Part shown: one piece after another, positions 16,297 to 24,819 of the stretch
How the letters are laid out: every line of letters starts with the position of its first letter
How positions within the stretch are numbered: the stretch's first letter is position 1
Source of the DNA: CADEDH01 sp041394285
GTDB taxonomy: Bacteria > Actinomycetota > Acidimicrobiia > Acidimicrobiales > SZUA-35
DNA: 64,000 bases
Assembly: GCA_041394285.1 (NCBI GenBank)
Contig: JAWKIL010000015.1
Location: 94,024-158,023 of the forward strand
Direction: 5' to 3'
The notes under the pieces: generated by a model
What the model was told of the DNA's origin: nothing
Database searches by the model: none
What the model saw: only the letters and a program-made list of their open reading frames with translations
Program-made: the position numbers and the translations under genes

Positions 16297-17796
16297 GTGA
16301 CCGCCTCAGCCACCCCCGTCGACCTGGCCTTCCGCAACGTGGCGATCCTCGACGGTTCGGGTGGCCCCGCCGTCGAGGGAGACGTCGGCGTGACCGATGG
16401 CCGGATCTCGGCCGTGGGCGCGGTGGGCCCGGCGGCGGTCGACATCGAGGGGGCGGGCCGCACGCTCGCCCCCGGCTTCGTCGACGTCCACACCCACGAC
16501 GACGGCGCCCTCATCCGCCACCCCGACCTCGGCTTCAAGCTGGCCCAGGGCTGCACCACGCTCGTGGTCGGCAACTGTGGTTTCAGCGCAGCGCCGGCCC
16601 AGACCGGCCGCCCCGACCCCAGCGGCCTGATCGGGGTGGCCCCCACCTGGAACGACCTCGACGGCTTCGCCGCCGCCGTGGAGGCGGCCGGGCCCGCCCT
16701 CAACGCCATCGCCCTGGTGGGCCACAACACCGTCCGCAACCTGGTGATGGGCAACGAGGCCCGCCAGCCCAGCGGCGCCGAGCTCGACGCCATGCGCCGC
16801 CTCGTGGCCCAGGCCATGGCCCAGGGGGCGTGCGGCTTCTCCACCGGCCTGATCTACGAGCCGGGGCGCTACAGCGATACCGACGAAGTGGTCGCCCTGG
16901 CCCGGGAGGCGGCGGCAGCCGGTGGGATCTACACCTCTCACATCCGCAACGAGGGCGATCACCTGCTCAGCGCCATCGACGAGGCCATCACCATCGGCCG
17001 GGAGGCCGGGCTGCCGGTGCAGATCTCGCACCACAAGGCGGCCGGGGCCCGGAACTGGGGCAAGGTGGGCGAGTCGCTGGCCCGGATCGACGCCGCCAAC
17101 GCCGCCGGGGCCGACATCACGCTCGACGTCTACCCCTACACCGCCGGTAGCGGCCCCATGGCCCAGTACTTCCGGCTCGACCGGCTCGATCCCGAGCTGG
17201 CGGCTGTCATCCGCTTCGCCAGCTGCCCGGCGTTCCGCCACTACGAGGGCCGGATGGCGGTCGACCTCGCCGCCGAGCAGGGGGTGACACCGGTGGACGT
17301 GATCCGCCAGGTGCTGACCGCTCCCGGCGGTGACCGCACCATCTGCATCCAGTTCATCATCGACGAGGCCGACGTCGAGACGAACCTGCGCCACCCGCTG
17401 ATGATGGTGGGGTCGGACGGGATCGTCGATCTGGCCGGGCGGCCCCATCCCCGCCTGTTCGGCACCTTCCCCCGGGTGCTCGGCCACTATGTGCGGGAGC
17501 GCCGGGTGCTCGACCTGGCCGAGGCGGTGCGGCGGATGACGAGCCTGCCGGCCGACCGCTTCGGGCTGGTGGACCGGGGTCGGGTGGTGGAGGGTCACCA
17601 CGCCGACCTGGTGCTGTTCGATCCGGCCACCGTGGCCGACACCGCCACCTACGACGAGCCCAAGCAGGCCCCGGCGGGCATCGACGTGGTCCTGGTCAAC
17701 GGAGCGGTGGCCTACCGGCCCGGGGTCGCCCCCGGCGATCCGGCAGCCGGCGGGACCCGGGCCGGCCGGTTCCTGCGCCGGGAGGCCGCCCGGTGA
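16297..17796 (+). CDS. N-acyl-D-amino-acid deacylase family amidohydrolase
   Basis: 499 residues of the amidohydrolase superfamily. The metal motif is VDVHTHDD with H65 and H67, the structural NCGFS lies near residue 94, the SHIRNEGDHL and QISHHKAAG segments supply further ligands, and the catalytic SDG is at about 373-375. These are characteristic of D-aminoacylases, which release D-amino acids from N-acyl derivatives using zinc. The closing strand (VDRGRVVEGHHADLVLFDP) is the typical second part of the beta sandwich. The stop overlaps the following transporter gene (GTGA), suggesting that the transporter moves the substrate or product. Confidence 0.88.
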   Translation: MTASATPVDLAFRNVAILDGSGGPAVEGDVGVTDGRISAVGAVGPAAVDIEGAGRTLAPGFVDVHTHDDGALIRHPDLGFKLAQGCTTLVVGNCGFSAAPAQTGRPDPSGLIGVAPTWNDLDGFAAAVEAAGPALNAIALVGHNTVRNLVMGNEARQPSGAELDAMRRLVAQAMAQGACGFSTGLIYEPGRYSDTDEVVALAREAAAAGGIYTSHIRNEGDHLLSAIDEAITIGREAGLPVQISHHKAAGARNWGKVGESLARIDAANAAGADITLDVYPYTAGSGPMAQYFRLDRLDPELAAVIRFASCPAFRHYEGRMAVDLAAEQGVTPVDVIRQVLTAPGGDRTICIQFIIDEADVETNLRHPLMMVGSDGIVDLAGRPHPRLFGTFPRVLGHYVRERRVLDLAEAVRRMTSLPADRFGLVDRGRVVEGHHADLVLFDPATVADTATYDEPKQAPAGIDVVLVNGAVAYRPGVAPGDPAAGGTRAGRFLRREAAR

Positions 17797-19031
17797 CGGC
17801 CACCGACGATCCGGCGGCCCGGACCGGTACCGACCGGCCGGCGGAGCGCCCGGCGGTGCCCCGGCGCACCATCGTGCTGTTGTCGCTGTGCGCCATCGTG
17901 TCGCACTCGCTGGCCCGCTCCACCTATCCGATCCTGCTCCCCGCCATCGAGGCCGAGTTGCTGCGCAACCACGCCCAAGCCGGGTCGCTGAGCACGGTGA
18001 ACTTCGGGGCCTACCTGGCCGGGGTGGCGGTGGTGACCGCCCTCAGCGGCCGGCTGGAGCCGATCCGGGTGCTGTACGGCGGGCTGGCCCTGGCCGTGGC
18101 GGGGTTCGCCGTGCTGTCCCAGGCCGGGAGCTACGCCCAGCTGGCCGCCGGCCTGGCCCTGGCCGGGATGGCCAGCGCCGCCATCTGGAACTCCACGCCC
18201 GTCATCGCCGCCAGCCTGGTCGGCCCCGAGCGCCGGGGACTGGTGATGGGCCTGCTGTCGTCGTTCATGGGGCTGGGGATCGTGGCCGCCAGCCAGGGCA
18301 CCAACCTGGTGCGGAGCCTGGCCGCCGACGACCAGGTGTGGCGGCCGATCTGGGTGGGGGCGGCCTCGTTCGCCGCGCTGCTGCTCGTGATGATGGGGCT
18401 GTTGCTGCGGCCGCCGGCCACCTCCCGGGTGGCGGGTGGGTTCAGCCTGGCCCGGCTGCGCCTGGTGCCGGGATGGAAGATGCTGACGGCGTCGTACCTG
18501 CTGTCCGGGCTGTCGGTGTCGAGCTTCACCCCGTTCTTCGGCGTGGCGCTGGAGGAGCACGGGTTCAGCCGCCACCACGTGGCCAACCTGTACTCCCTGT
18601 TCGGGCTGGCCGCCGCCCTGGCGGCGGTGAATCTGGGCCGGGTGTCGGACCGGACCGGGCGTCGGCCGGTGCTCCTGGGGGCCCAGGCCGTGGTGGCCGG
18701 TGCCGCCCTGCTGGTGATCACCGGCACCGAGCCGTTCGCCACGGTCGCCGCCATGGCCTTCGGGGCCGCCTCGTTCACCTTCCCTGTGCTGGTGGCCGCC
18801 TACCTGAGCGACTACCTGCAGGGCCGGGAGCTGTCGAACGCCCTGGGGGCCCTGACCCTGCTGTACGGGATCGCCCTCACGGCTGGCCCGTACCTCAGCG
18901 GCTCGGTGGGTGACTCGGCGATCGGCTTCAACGGCGTGTTCACCGGGGTGGCGGCGGTGAGCGTGGCCGGGGCGGTGTTCATCAGCCGCCTTCCCCGGGT
19001 CGGCCGGCCGCACCTGACCACCGGAAATTAG
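17793..19031 (+). CDS. MFS transporter coupled to the D-aminoacylase
   Basis: 412 residues with about twelve hydrophobic segments. The inter-helix loop between the two halves is short, and the loop GRVSDRTGRRPVL is the classical MFS signature. The first residues up to 30 are a charged cytoplasmic tail. The GTG start overlaps the deacylase stop. A carrier for N-acyl amino acids or peptides is the natural guess, but direction and substrate cannot be told. The stop codon TAG is inside the left arm of a 49-bp palindrome. Confidence 0.85.
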   Translation: MTATDDPAARTGTDRPAERPAVPRRTIVLLSLCAIVSHSLARSTYPILLPAIEAELLRNHAQAGSLSTVNFGAYLAGVAVVTALSGRLEPIRVLYGGLALAVAGFAVLSQAGSYAQLAAGLALAGMASAAIWNSTPVIAASLVGPERRGLVMGLLSSFMGLGIVAASQGTNLVRSLAADDQVWRPIWVGAASFAALLLVMMGLLLRPPATSRVAGGFSLARLRLVPGWKMLTASYLLSGLSVSSFTPFFGVALEEHGFSRHHVANLYSLFGLAAALAAVNLGRVSDRTGRRPVLLGAQAVVAGAALLVITGTEPFATVAAMAFGAASFTFPVLVAAYLSDYLQGRELSNALGALTLLYGIALTAGPYLSGSVGDSAIGFNGVFTGVAAVSVAGAVFISRLPRVGRPHLTTGN

Positions 19032-19072
19032 GAGCCTGAGCGGCGCCTGGCGCCGCTCAGGCTCCTAATTTC
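19024..19072. repeat. 49-bp near-perfect palindrome (repeat family B, copy 1)
   Basis: Left arm 19024-19047 and right arm 19049-19072 are exact 24-nt inverted copies around one base; each arm begins or ends with GAAATTAGGAGCCTGAGC. A second copy lies at 58334-58382, differing only at the centre, where the pairing is preserved. It overlaps the stop codons of both convergent flanking genes, so it can work as a bidirectional terminator; its duplication suggests a dispersed repeat. Confidence 0.85.
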
Positions 19073-20043
19073 GCCGGGGTGGCCGGGTCGGGCGAGCGGG
19101 CCGGTCGGGCGGCGGGCGTCGGCACGGGCGCCGTGGGCCGGCGGATGACGGCGGCCACGGCGCCGAACACGATCAATCCCCCCAGGCCCTGCTCCAGGGT
19201 GAGCGGCTCGTGATGGATGGGCCAGGCGGCGGCGATGGCCACCACGTTCATCGACAGCAGGTAGAGCGACGAGCGTGAGGCGTCGATGTAGGCGTGGGTC
19301 CAGACCATCAGCACGTGCCCCAGGATCCCGGTGACGATCACGATGAAGGCCATCCACAACCAGTCGGTCCCGTTCACGGCCCGATAGTCGGCGGCGCTGG
19401 AGGTGGCCAGGGCCCACGGGGTGACGGCCAGGGCGGCGAACAGGCTCACGCCGGCCATCCACTCGAGCGGGTGCAGCCCTGGGTCGGCCGAGCGGACCTG
19501 CTTGGTGAGCAGGAAGAACACGACGAAGGTGAGCTGGGAGGCCACGGCGTAGACCACGCCCAGGGGAGTGCTGTGCACCGTGGGCCCGGCTCCCAGCACC
19601 ACCAGGGCCGTGCCGGCGATGCCCACCATCGTCCACGCCACGTGCCACAGCTTGGGCCGTTCCCCCAGGAACGGCCCGGCGACGAGCAGGATGATCCCCG
19701 GCTGGAGGGCGGCCACGACGCTCAGCACGGCCACGGTGGCCGCCTTCAGGGCCATGAACACGAACAGCAGGTTCACCCCGAACGCGGCGCCCGGCAGCAT
19801 GCAGCGCCGCATGGTGCGCCACCGGAGCCGGTGGCCGGAGGCGGCCGACAGCAGCCACAGGATGGGGAACGAGATCCAGAACCGGTAGAGCACGGCGATC
19901 ACGGGCGGTGCCGTGATGAGCTTGGAGATCGGCGGGCCGAGCCCCCAGACCACGATCACGACGGCCAGCACCACGCCGGGAGGCACAGCCGGGGGGGCGG
20001 CGGGGGCGTGGGTGACGGAGGGGGAGTCTGGGTCGGAAGCCAC
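19057..20043 (-). CDS. DMT superfamily transporter (EamA type)
   Basis: About 328 residues with ten hydrophobic helices in two EamA halves (VVWGLGPPISKLI near the N-terminus; a second half from about residue 160). EamA proteins export amino acids, metabolites or nucleotides. I chose GTG 20043 because TACACT lies 9 nt before it; a GTG at 20064 would add seven residues. The C-terminal tail is Pro/Ala-rich and cytoplasmic. It is divergent from the MFS gene at 20.1 kb, and an inverted repeat lies between them. Confidence 0.8.
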   Translation of the reverse strand: MASDPDSPSVTHAPAAPPAVPPGVVLAVVIVVWGLGPPISKLITAPPVIAVLYRFWISFPILWLLSAASGHRLRWRTMRRCMLPGAAFGVNLLFVFMALKAATVAVLSVVAALQPGIILLVAGPFLGERPKLWHVAWTMVGIAGTALVVLGAGPTVHSTPLGVVYAVASQLTFVVFFLLTKQVRSADPGLHPLEWMAGVSLFAALAVTPWALATSSAADYRAVNGTDWLWMAFIVIVTGILGHVLMVWTHAYIDASRSSLYLLSMNVVAIAAAWPIHHEPLTLEQGLGGLIVFGAVAAVIRRPTAPVPTPAARPARSPDPATPAKLGA

Positions 20044-20056
20044 GATGGGAGCAGTG

Positions 20057-20095
20057 TAGTTCACACACCGTTTATGTACTTAGAGTCGTGAACTA
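20057..20095. promoter_or_regulatory. Candidate operator in a divergent transporter promoter
   Basis: TAGTTCAC (20057-20064) and its exact reverse complement GTGAACTA (20088-20095) flank a 23-nt A/T-richer spacer. The centres are 31 bp apart, about three helical turns, and the sites overlap the presumed starts of both divergent transporter genes. A shared repressor site is plausible; no regulator gene is adjacent. Confidence 0.4.
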
Positions 20096-20111
20096 TCTAA
20101 CATGGAACGTC

Positions 20112-21590
20112 GTGACCACAGTCAGCGACGCCACCACCCCGTCCGGGCCCGCCGCCATCCAGCCCGACGGCGACCTGTCGGACGGCGGCGGCGCCGCCGA
20201 TCGCGCCTACCAGCGCCGCCTGCTCGGCGTGGTGATGCTGGCCGTGACCGCCTTCGGCTCGCTCATGACGATCGTGACCGTGTCGCTGGGCCAGATCGCC
20301 GAGGACCTCGGCTCCACCCGGGCCGGCCTCACCTGGATGATCACCGGGCTGATGCTGGCGATGGCCGTGCTCACCCCGATCGCCGGCAAGCTGGGCGACG
20401 TCAAGGGCCACCGCAAGATGTTCCTGCTCGGCCTGGCCGGTGGGGTGGTCGCCACGCTGGCGGCCGCCGCCGCCTGGGACGCCCCGTCCATGATCGTGTT
20501 CCGGGTGCTGTTCGGCATCACGGGGGCTTTCGTGATGCCCAACGGCATGGCACTGATGATGCAGGCCTACGGGGTCAAGCGCCGGGCCGCCGCGGTGGGC
20601 TGGTACCAGTTCGGGATGACGGGGGCGCCCACGATCGGGCTCGTGATCGGCGGCCCCCTGATCGACGTGGTCGGCTGGCGCTGGATCTTCGTGGCGTTCG
20701 CCGGGATCTCGGTGGTGGCCCTGGTGGTGGGGGCGAAGCTGATCCGCCCGGGGGCCACGGCCGAGGCGGTGACGATCGACTGGTTGGGCGGCCTCACGCT
20801 GGGGGCGGCGGTGCTGACCGGTCTCCTGGCCATGACCCGCTTCACCGGCGAGATCCGGTCGGGATCGTTCGGGGCCGCCGCCGGCGACGTGGGGATCTGG
20901 GTGCTGGTGGTGCTGTGTGCCGTCGGCGTCGCGGCGTTCGTCCAGGTCGAGCGGCGGGCGTCGGCCCCGATGCTGAAGCTCCGCTACTTCCGGCGCCGCA
21001 ACTTCCTGATGCCGATGCTGTCCAGCGCGCTGGTGCAGTTCGCCTACATGGGGGGCTTCGTGGTCACCCCGCCGCTCCTGGGCGGCCCCTACGGGCTGGG
21101 GCTGGGGATGATCGCCCTCGTCCTGGCGGCCCGGCCGGGGGCGTTCAGCCTGGCCTCCCCGTTCGGCGGGTACCTGGCCACCGCCATCGGCGAGCGACGG
21201 CCGGTGATCCTGGGCTCGGTGCTGATGATCGCGTCCATGGCTGCCTTCGCCGTCGCCTCGGGCATGACCGGCGGCGTCGGCATCGCCGTGATCCTCGCGG
21301 GGCTGGTGCTCACCGGGGTGTCGTCGGGCGTGTCGCAGCCGGCGGTGGCCTCGATGGTGGTGGGCTCGGTCGACGCCGACGACATCGGCATCGCCAACGG
21401 CATGAGCCAGCAGCTCATGTACATCGGCATCGTGAGCGGCATCCAGACGATGAACGTGTTCCTCGGCGACGACGCCACTCCGGGCCGATTCGCCGCCACG
21501 TTCACCTTCGGTGCCGTGGTGGCCGGTCTGGGCCTGGTGGCGGCGCTGGCTTCCCGGCCCGCCCACCGGTTGGAGCGGGCCGCAGCCTGA
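20112..21590 (+). CDS. MFS drug-efflux-type transporter (DHA2 / 14-TM family)
   Basis: About 492 residues with roughly fourteen hydrophobic helices. The motif A region GKLGDVKGHRKMF and the motif C-like GAPTIGLVIGGPL place it in the DHA2 (EmrB/QacA) drug:proton antiporters. GTG 20112 follows TAACAT by 8 nt and would be leaderless; the in-frame GTG at 20088 is an alternative and adds eight residues. The substrate is unknown. The gene ends at a hairpin shared with copy 1 at 1.1 kb and is convergent with the P-loop ATPase gene. Confidence 0.85.
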   Translation: MTTVSDATTPSGPAAIQPDGDLSDGGGAADRAYQRRLLGVVMLAVTAFGSLMTIVTVSLGQIAEDLGSTRAGLTWMITGLMLAMAVLTPIAGKLGDVKGHRKMFLLGLAGGVVATLAAAAAWDAPSMIVFRVLFGITGAFVMPNGMALMMQAYGVKRRAAAVGWYQFGMTGAPTIGLVIGGPLIDVVGWRWIFVAFAGISVVALVVGAKLIRPGATAEAVTIDWLGGLTLGAAVLTGLLAMTRFTGEIRSGSFGAAAGDVGIWVLVVLCAVGVAAFVQVERRASAPMLKLRYFRRRNFLMPMLSSALVQFAYMGGFVVTPPLLGGPYGLGLGMIALVLAARPGAFSLASPFGGYLATAIGERRPVILGSVLMIASMAAFAVASGMTGGVGIAVILAGLVLTGVSSGVSQPAVASMVVGSVDADDIGIANGMSQQLMYIGIVSGIQTMNVFLGDDATPGRFAATFTFGAVVAGLGLVAALASRPAHRLERAAA

Positions 21591-21603
21591 GCCCCCCACC
21601 CTC

Positions 21604-21654
21604 GATCTGTGGCGCCCGGCGCTGTCTTCTGCGCGCTGGCGCCACAGATCGCAG
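21604..21654. terminator. Bidirectional hairpin between convergent genes (repeat family A, copy 2)
   Basis: GATCTGTGGCGCC (21604-21616) and GGCGCCACAGATC (21638-21650) form a perfect 13-bp stem. The right arm plus GCAG is the same 16 nt found at 1121-1136. It lies between two converging genes. Confidence 0.7.
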
Positions 21655-21658
21655 TTGC

Positions 21659-22696
21659 TCAGGTGGGTGAGCCGAGGATGATCTCGGACAGAGCCTTCAG
21701 ATTGGGGCCGGCGGCATCGAAGGCCGGGACCTTGGTGTAGTTGCTCAGCTCCCGGATACCGAGCGGCGAGCTGGCCACGATGCCGGAGATGGCATCGGGG
21801 AACAGGCCGTAGGTCTCCTCCAGGATGTGGAGCCCGCCGATGGCGCCGAAGGCGTCGGTGGCGCACAACACCAGGCGGTGTATCCGGCTGCGCACCTCCG
21901 GGCTCGACAGCAGCATCGCCGTCTCCCGCTGCAGGACCCCGTCGGCGATCTCGACCACCCAGAAGTTGCGGGGGTTGTTGGCGTACTTGAGGTCGAGGTC
22001 GTTGAAGATGCGGAGCACCTCGTCCTCGTGGAGCATGTACGTCGACGGGTGACCGAAGTAGGTGAAGTCGTTGTAGACCGCGGCGCCGGCGTCGTTCATG
22101 TGGAGGATGTCCTTGAGCGAGGCCGTGCCCGTCACCTTCGACGCCCGCACCGTGTGGCCCATGGTGGACAGGGCCCAGGTGATGGCCACCGCCGCCGTGC
22201 TCTTGCCCGAGTTCATCGAGGTCCCGACGACCAGGATGAGCTTGGAGCGGGGCTGCTTCTTGATCGAGCCCTGGGGGGCCACCAGCGAATGATCGAGGGT
22301 GTTGACCGGGCGGCCGTCGCGGTCGACGACCTGGCCCAGCACCTTGACCGTGGTCGGCATGCCCACCCGGCTGTTGCGCACCTGGACCCGCCCGATGACC
22401 CCGGACCGGGCCACCAGATCGACGTAGTCGAGCTGCTCGTCGGGCACGAACGCCTCGAAGGCATCGGTGGCGTACCGGTTGCCGTAGACGAACAGGCCGG
22501 CGGTGGAGGCGGTGAGCCGGTGGATCCGGCCACTGCGGTTCTCCAGCTCGCGATGATGGGCAAGGGTGTCTATCCGGCCGTACATCACGTCGCCGGCTCG
22601 GGGCCGGCCCTCGGGCGTGACGTAGGCCTCGACGGATGACGTCGGCAGGCAGAAGGCGGCGCTCGGCACGATGTAGCCGCGCGGAATTGGCTTCAC
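21659..22696 (-). CDS. P-loop ATPase of unrecognised family with an N-terminal beta domain
   Basis: 345 residues. An exact GGAGG ribosome-binding site 8 nt upstream fixes the start at GTG 22696. Residues 1-150 look beta-rich (GDVMYGRIDTLAHHRE, SGVIGRVQVRNSR) without a domain I can name. A Walker A motif GTSMNSGKST at 158-167 begins a Rossmann-like NTPase domain, with VVEIADGVL and LVLCATDAFGAIGG further on. The 'NSGKST' P-loop and following helix resemble dethiobiotin-synthetase/DUF1611-like NTPases. No transmembrane segment. It stands alone between a transporter and an oxidoreductase gene, so context gives no role. Confidence 0.6.
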   Translation of the reverse strand: MKPIPRGYIVPSAAFCLPTSSVEAYVTPEGRPRAGDVMYGRIDTLAHHRELENRSGRIHRLTASTAGLFVYGNRYATDAFEAFVPDEQLDYVDLVARSGVIGRVQVRNSRVGMPTTVKVLGQVVDRDGRPVNTLDHSLVAPQGSIKKQPRSKLILVVGTSMNSGKSTAAVAITWALSTMGHTVRASKVTGTASLKDILHMNDAGAAVYNDFTYFGHPSTYMLHEDEVLRIFNDLDLKYANNPRNFWVVEIADGVLQRETAMLLSSPEVRSRIHRLVLCATDAFGAIGGLHILEETYGLFPDAISGIVASSPLGIRELSNYTKVPAFDAAGPNLKALSEIILGSPT

Positions 22697-22980
22697 CGAA
22701 GTGACCTCCACGTGATGGTTGCGGCGGGAAAGGTGTTGGAGGGGGAAGGGACGGCGGTGGAGCACGAACGGCTCCGACATGCATCGGACACAGCTGCCCG
22801 ATTGGGGATCTTTGCCCGCCGGTCGATCCGCCAGGCGGATTACAACACGAAACGGTGACGATGCCAACCCTCGGATCCGCGATTCCGCAGACGTCCTGAA
22901 GCCGACAAGCAGGGGGTTGCAGCGCCACCCTGCCGGCGCCGACTACCGCCGACCGGCCGGGCTGCGCTACACCGGGCGCC

Positions 22981-24000
22981 ATGACCACCGACGCCAGCGC
23001 CAGCCGGCCCCCGTTCCGCTTCGGGGTGATGTACGACTGCCGCCGCCACCCCGAGAGCACGATGTCGATGACCGACGTCTACGCCGCCACCATCGAGCAG
23101 TCGGTGCTGGCCGACCAGCTCGGCTTCGACCACATCTGGTTCACCGAGCACCACTTCCTGGCCGACGGCTACCTGCCCGCCTTCCAGCCGCTGGCCGGCG
23201 CCATCGCCGCCCGCACCAGCCGGGTGCGACTGTCGAACGACATCGCCCTGCTGCCCCTGTACCACCCGATCCGGCTGGCCGAGGAGCTGGCCGTGCTGGA
23301 TCACATCTCCAACGGCCGCATCGACCTCGGCATCGGCATGGGCTACGTGCCCGACGAGTTCGCCGCCTTCGGCGTACCGCTCAAGAACCGGGTGTCGATG
23401 ACGGAGGAAGCCATCGAGATCATGCGCCTGGCGTGGAGCGACGGGCCCTTCAGCTTCCAGGGCCGCCGCTACCGCCTCGACGACGTGGAGGTCCACCCCA
23501 AGCCGGTGCAGCCGGGCGGCCCGCCGCTGTGGATCGCGGCGATGAGCGAGGCCGGGGCCCGCCGGGCCGCCCGCTACGGCACCCACCTCCTGCCCCAGGG
23601 ACCCCGCACCCAGGTGCTCGACCCGTGGCGGGCGGCGGTCACGGCGGCCGGCGGCGATCCCGACACCTACCGGGTGGGCATCATCCGCTCGGTGTTCGTC
23701 ACCGACGACAAGGAGCGGGACTGGCCGATGCTGCGCACGGCCGAGCGCTACCGCATGAGCATCTACAACAAGTTCATGGCCGAGACCCCGGACACCTACG
23801 AGTGGGGTGACCCGTCGGCCATCCCCCAGACCGTGATCGTGGGCACGGCCGAGGAGTGCGTGGCGGAGCTGCGGGCCTTCATCGACACGTTCGGGATCAC
23901 CGACCTCGCCACCTCGGGCCTTCCCCCCGGCGTCGACCCGGCGGTGATGGCCGGCAACCTGGAACGATTGGCCAGCGACGTGATCCCGCACCTGCGATGA
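22981..24000 (+). CDS. LLM class flavin-dependent oxidoreductase (luciferase-like)
   Basis: 339 residues of the bacterial luciferase-like TIM-barrel fold: the N-terminal FGVMYDC strand, WFTEHHF, RLSNDIALLPLYHP, and DLGIGMGYVPDEF are normal landmarks, and PLWIAAMSEAGARRAARYGTH is split over the phosphate-binding strand. It would use FMN or F420; the cofactor cannot be decided by eye. A TACACC box 7 nt before the ATG is close to a leaderless promoter. The next gene starts 8 nt after its stop, so it heads a small operon. Confidence 0.85.
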   Translation: MTTDASASRPPFRFGVMYDCRRHPESTMSMTDVYAATIEQSVLADQLGFDHIWFTEHHFLADGYLPAFQPLAGAIAARTSRVRLSNDIALLPLYHPIRLAEELAVLDHISNGRIDLGIGMGYVPDEFAAFGVPLKNRVSMTEEAIEIMRLAWSDGPFSFQGRRYRLDDVEVHPKPVQPGGPPLWIAAMSEAGARRAARYGTHLLPQGPRTQVLDPWRAAVTAAGGDPDTYRVGIIRSVFVTDDKERDWPMLRTAERYRMSIYNKFMAETPDTYEWGDPSAIPQTVIVGTAEECVAELRAFIDTFGITDLATSGLPPGVDPAVMAGNLERLASDVIPHLR

Positions 24001-24007
24001 TCACCTG

Positions 24008-24814
24008 ATGTCTGCCCTCACCGACACCTTCCGGGCCCTCCATGCGTCGGGCACGTTCGTGATGCCCAACCCGTGGGACGCCGGTTCGGCCCGCTACCTC
24101 GAGTGGCGCGGGTTCCCGGCGCTGGCCACCACCTCGTCGGGTTTCGCCGCCACCCTGGGCCGCCTGGACCGCACGGTCGACCTCGACGAGGTGCTGGCCC
24201 ACACCGAGGCGATCACGGCCGCCGTCAGCGTGCCGGTCAACGTCGACTCCGAGCGCCTGTACGCCGACGATCCGGCCGGCGTGGCCCGCTCGGTGGAGCT
24301 GCTGGCCTCGGCCGGCGCCGCCGGCTGCTCGATCGAGGACTACAACCCCGCCCTCGGCCGCTGCGACGACCTGGGCGTGGCCACCGAACGGGTGGCGGCG
24401 GCGGCCGAGGCGGCCGCCCGCCACGGCCTGGTGCTCACGGCCCGGGCCGAGCAGCACCTGTTCGGCTCGACCGACCTGGACGACACGATCGCCAGGCTCG
24501 TCGCCTACCGGGAGGCGGGGGCCGAGTGCGTGTACGCCCCGGGCGTGGTCGACCCCGACGGGATCGCCCGCCTGGTGGCCGAGACCGGGGCGGCGGTGAA
24601 CGTGCTGGCCCTGCCCGGCGTCCCGGATCTGGCCACCCTCACCGCCCTCGGCGTGCGGCGGATCTCCACCGGCGGCGGCCTGGCCTGGCACGCCCTGGGC
24701 GCCCTCAAGGGGGCGGTGGACGAGATTCTGGGCGATGGCGCCTTCGCCTACACCGGTACCGGGCTGCCCCGGGACGAACGCACGGCCGCACTGGGGCCTC
24801 GGATCGGAGGCTGA
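24008..24814 (+). CDS. Isocitrate lyase / PEP mutase family protein
   Basis: 268 residues with the (beta/alpha)8 fold of the PEP-mutase superfamily. Seen are MPNPWDAGSARYLE, LATTSSGFA, the metal region VNVDSERLY, SIEDYNP and TARAEQHL. The usual DxExGY is replaced by DSERLY, so the acidic pair survives but the glycine-tyrosine does not. The K-T-x-x-x-C loop of true isocitrate lyases is missing, as expected for the PEP-mutase/carboxyphosphoenolpyruvate side of the family. It probably acts on an oxo-acid or phosphonate-like substrate. It lies between the LLM and DinB-like genes in one tight run. Confidence 0.8.
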   Translation: MSALTDTFRALHASGTFVMPNPWDAGSARYLEWRGFPALATTSSGFAATLGRLDRTVDLDEVLAHTEAITAAVSVPVNVDSERLYADDPAGVARSVELLASAGAAGCSIEDYNPALGRCDDLGVATERVAAAAEAAARHGLVLTARAEQHLFGSTDLDDTIARLVAYREAGAECVYAPGVVDPDGIARLVAETGAAVNVLALPGVPDLATLTALGVRRISTGGGLAWHALGALKGAVDEILGDGAFAYTGTGLPRDERTAALGPRIGG

Positions 24815-24819
24815 GCGCC

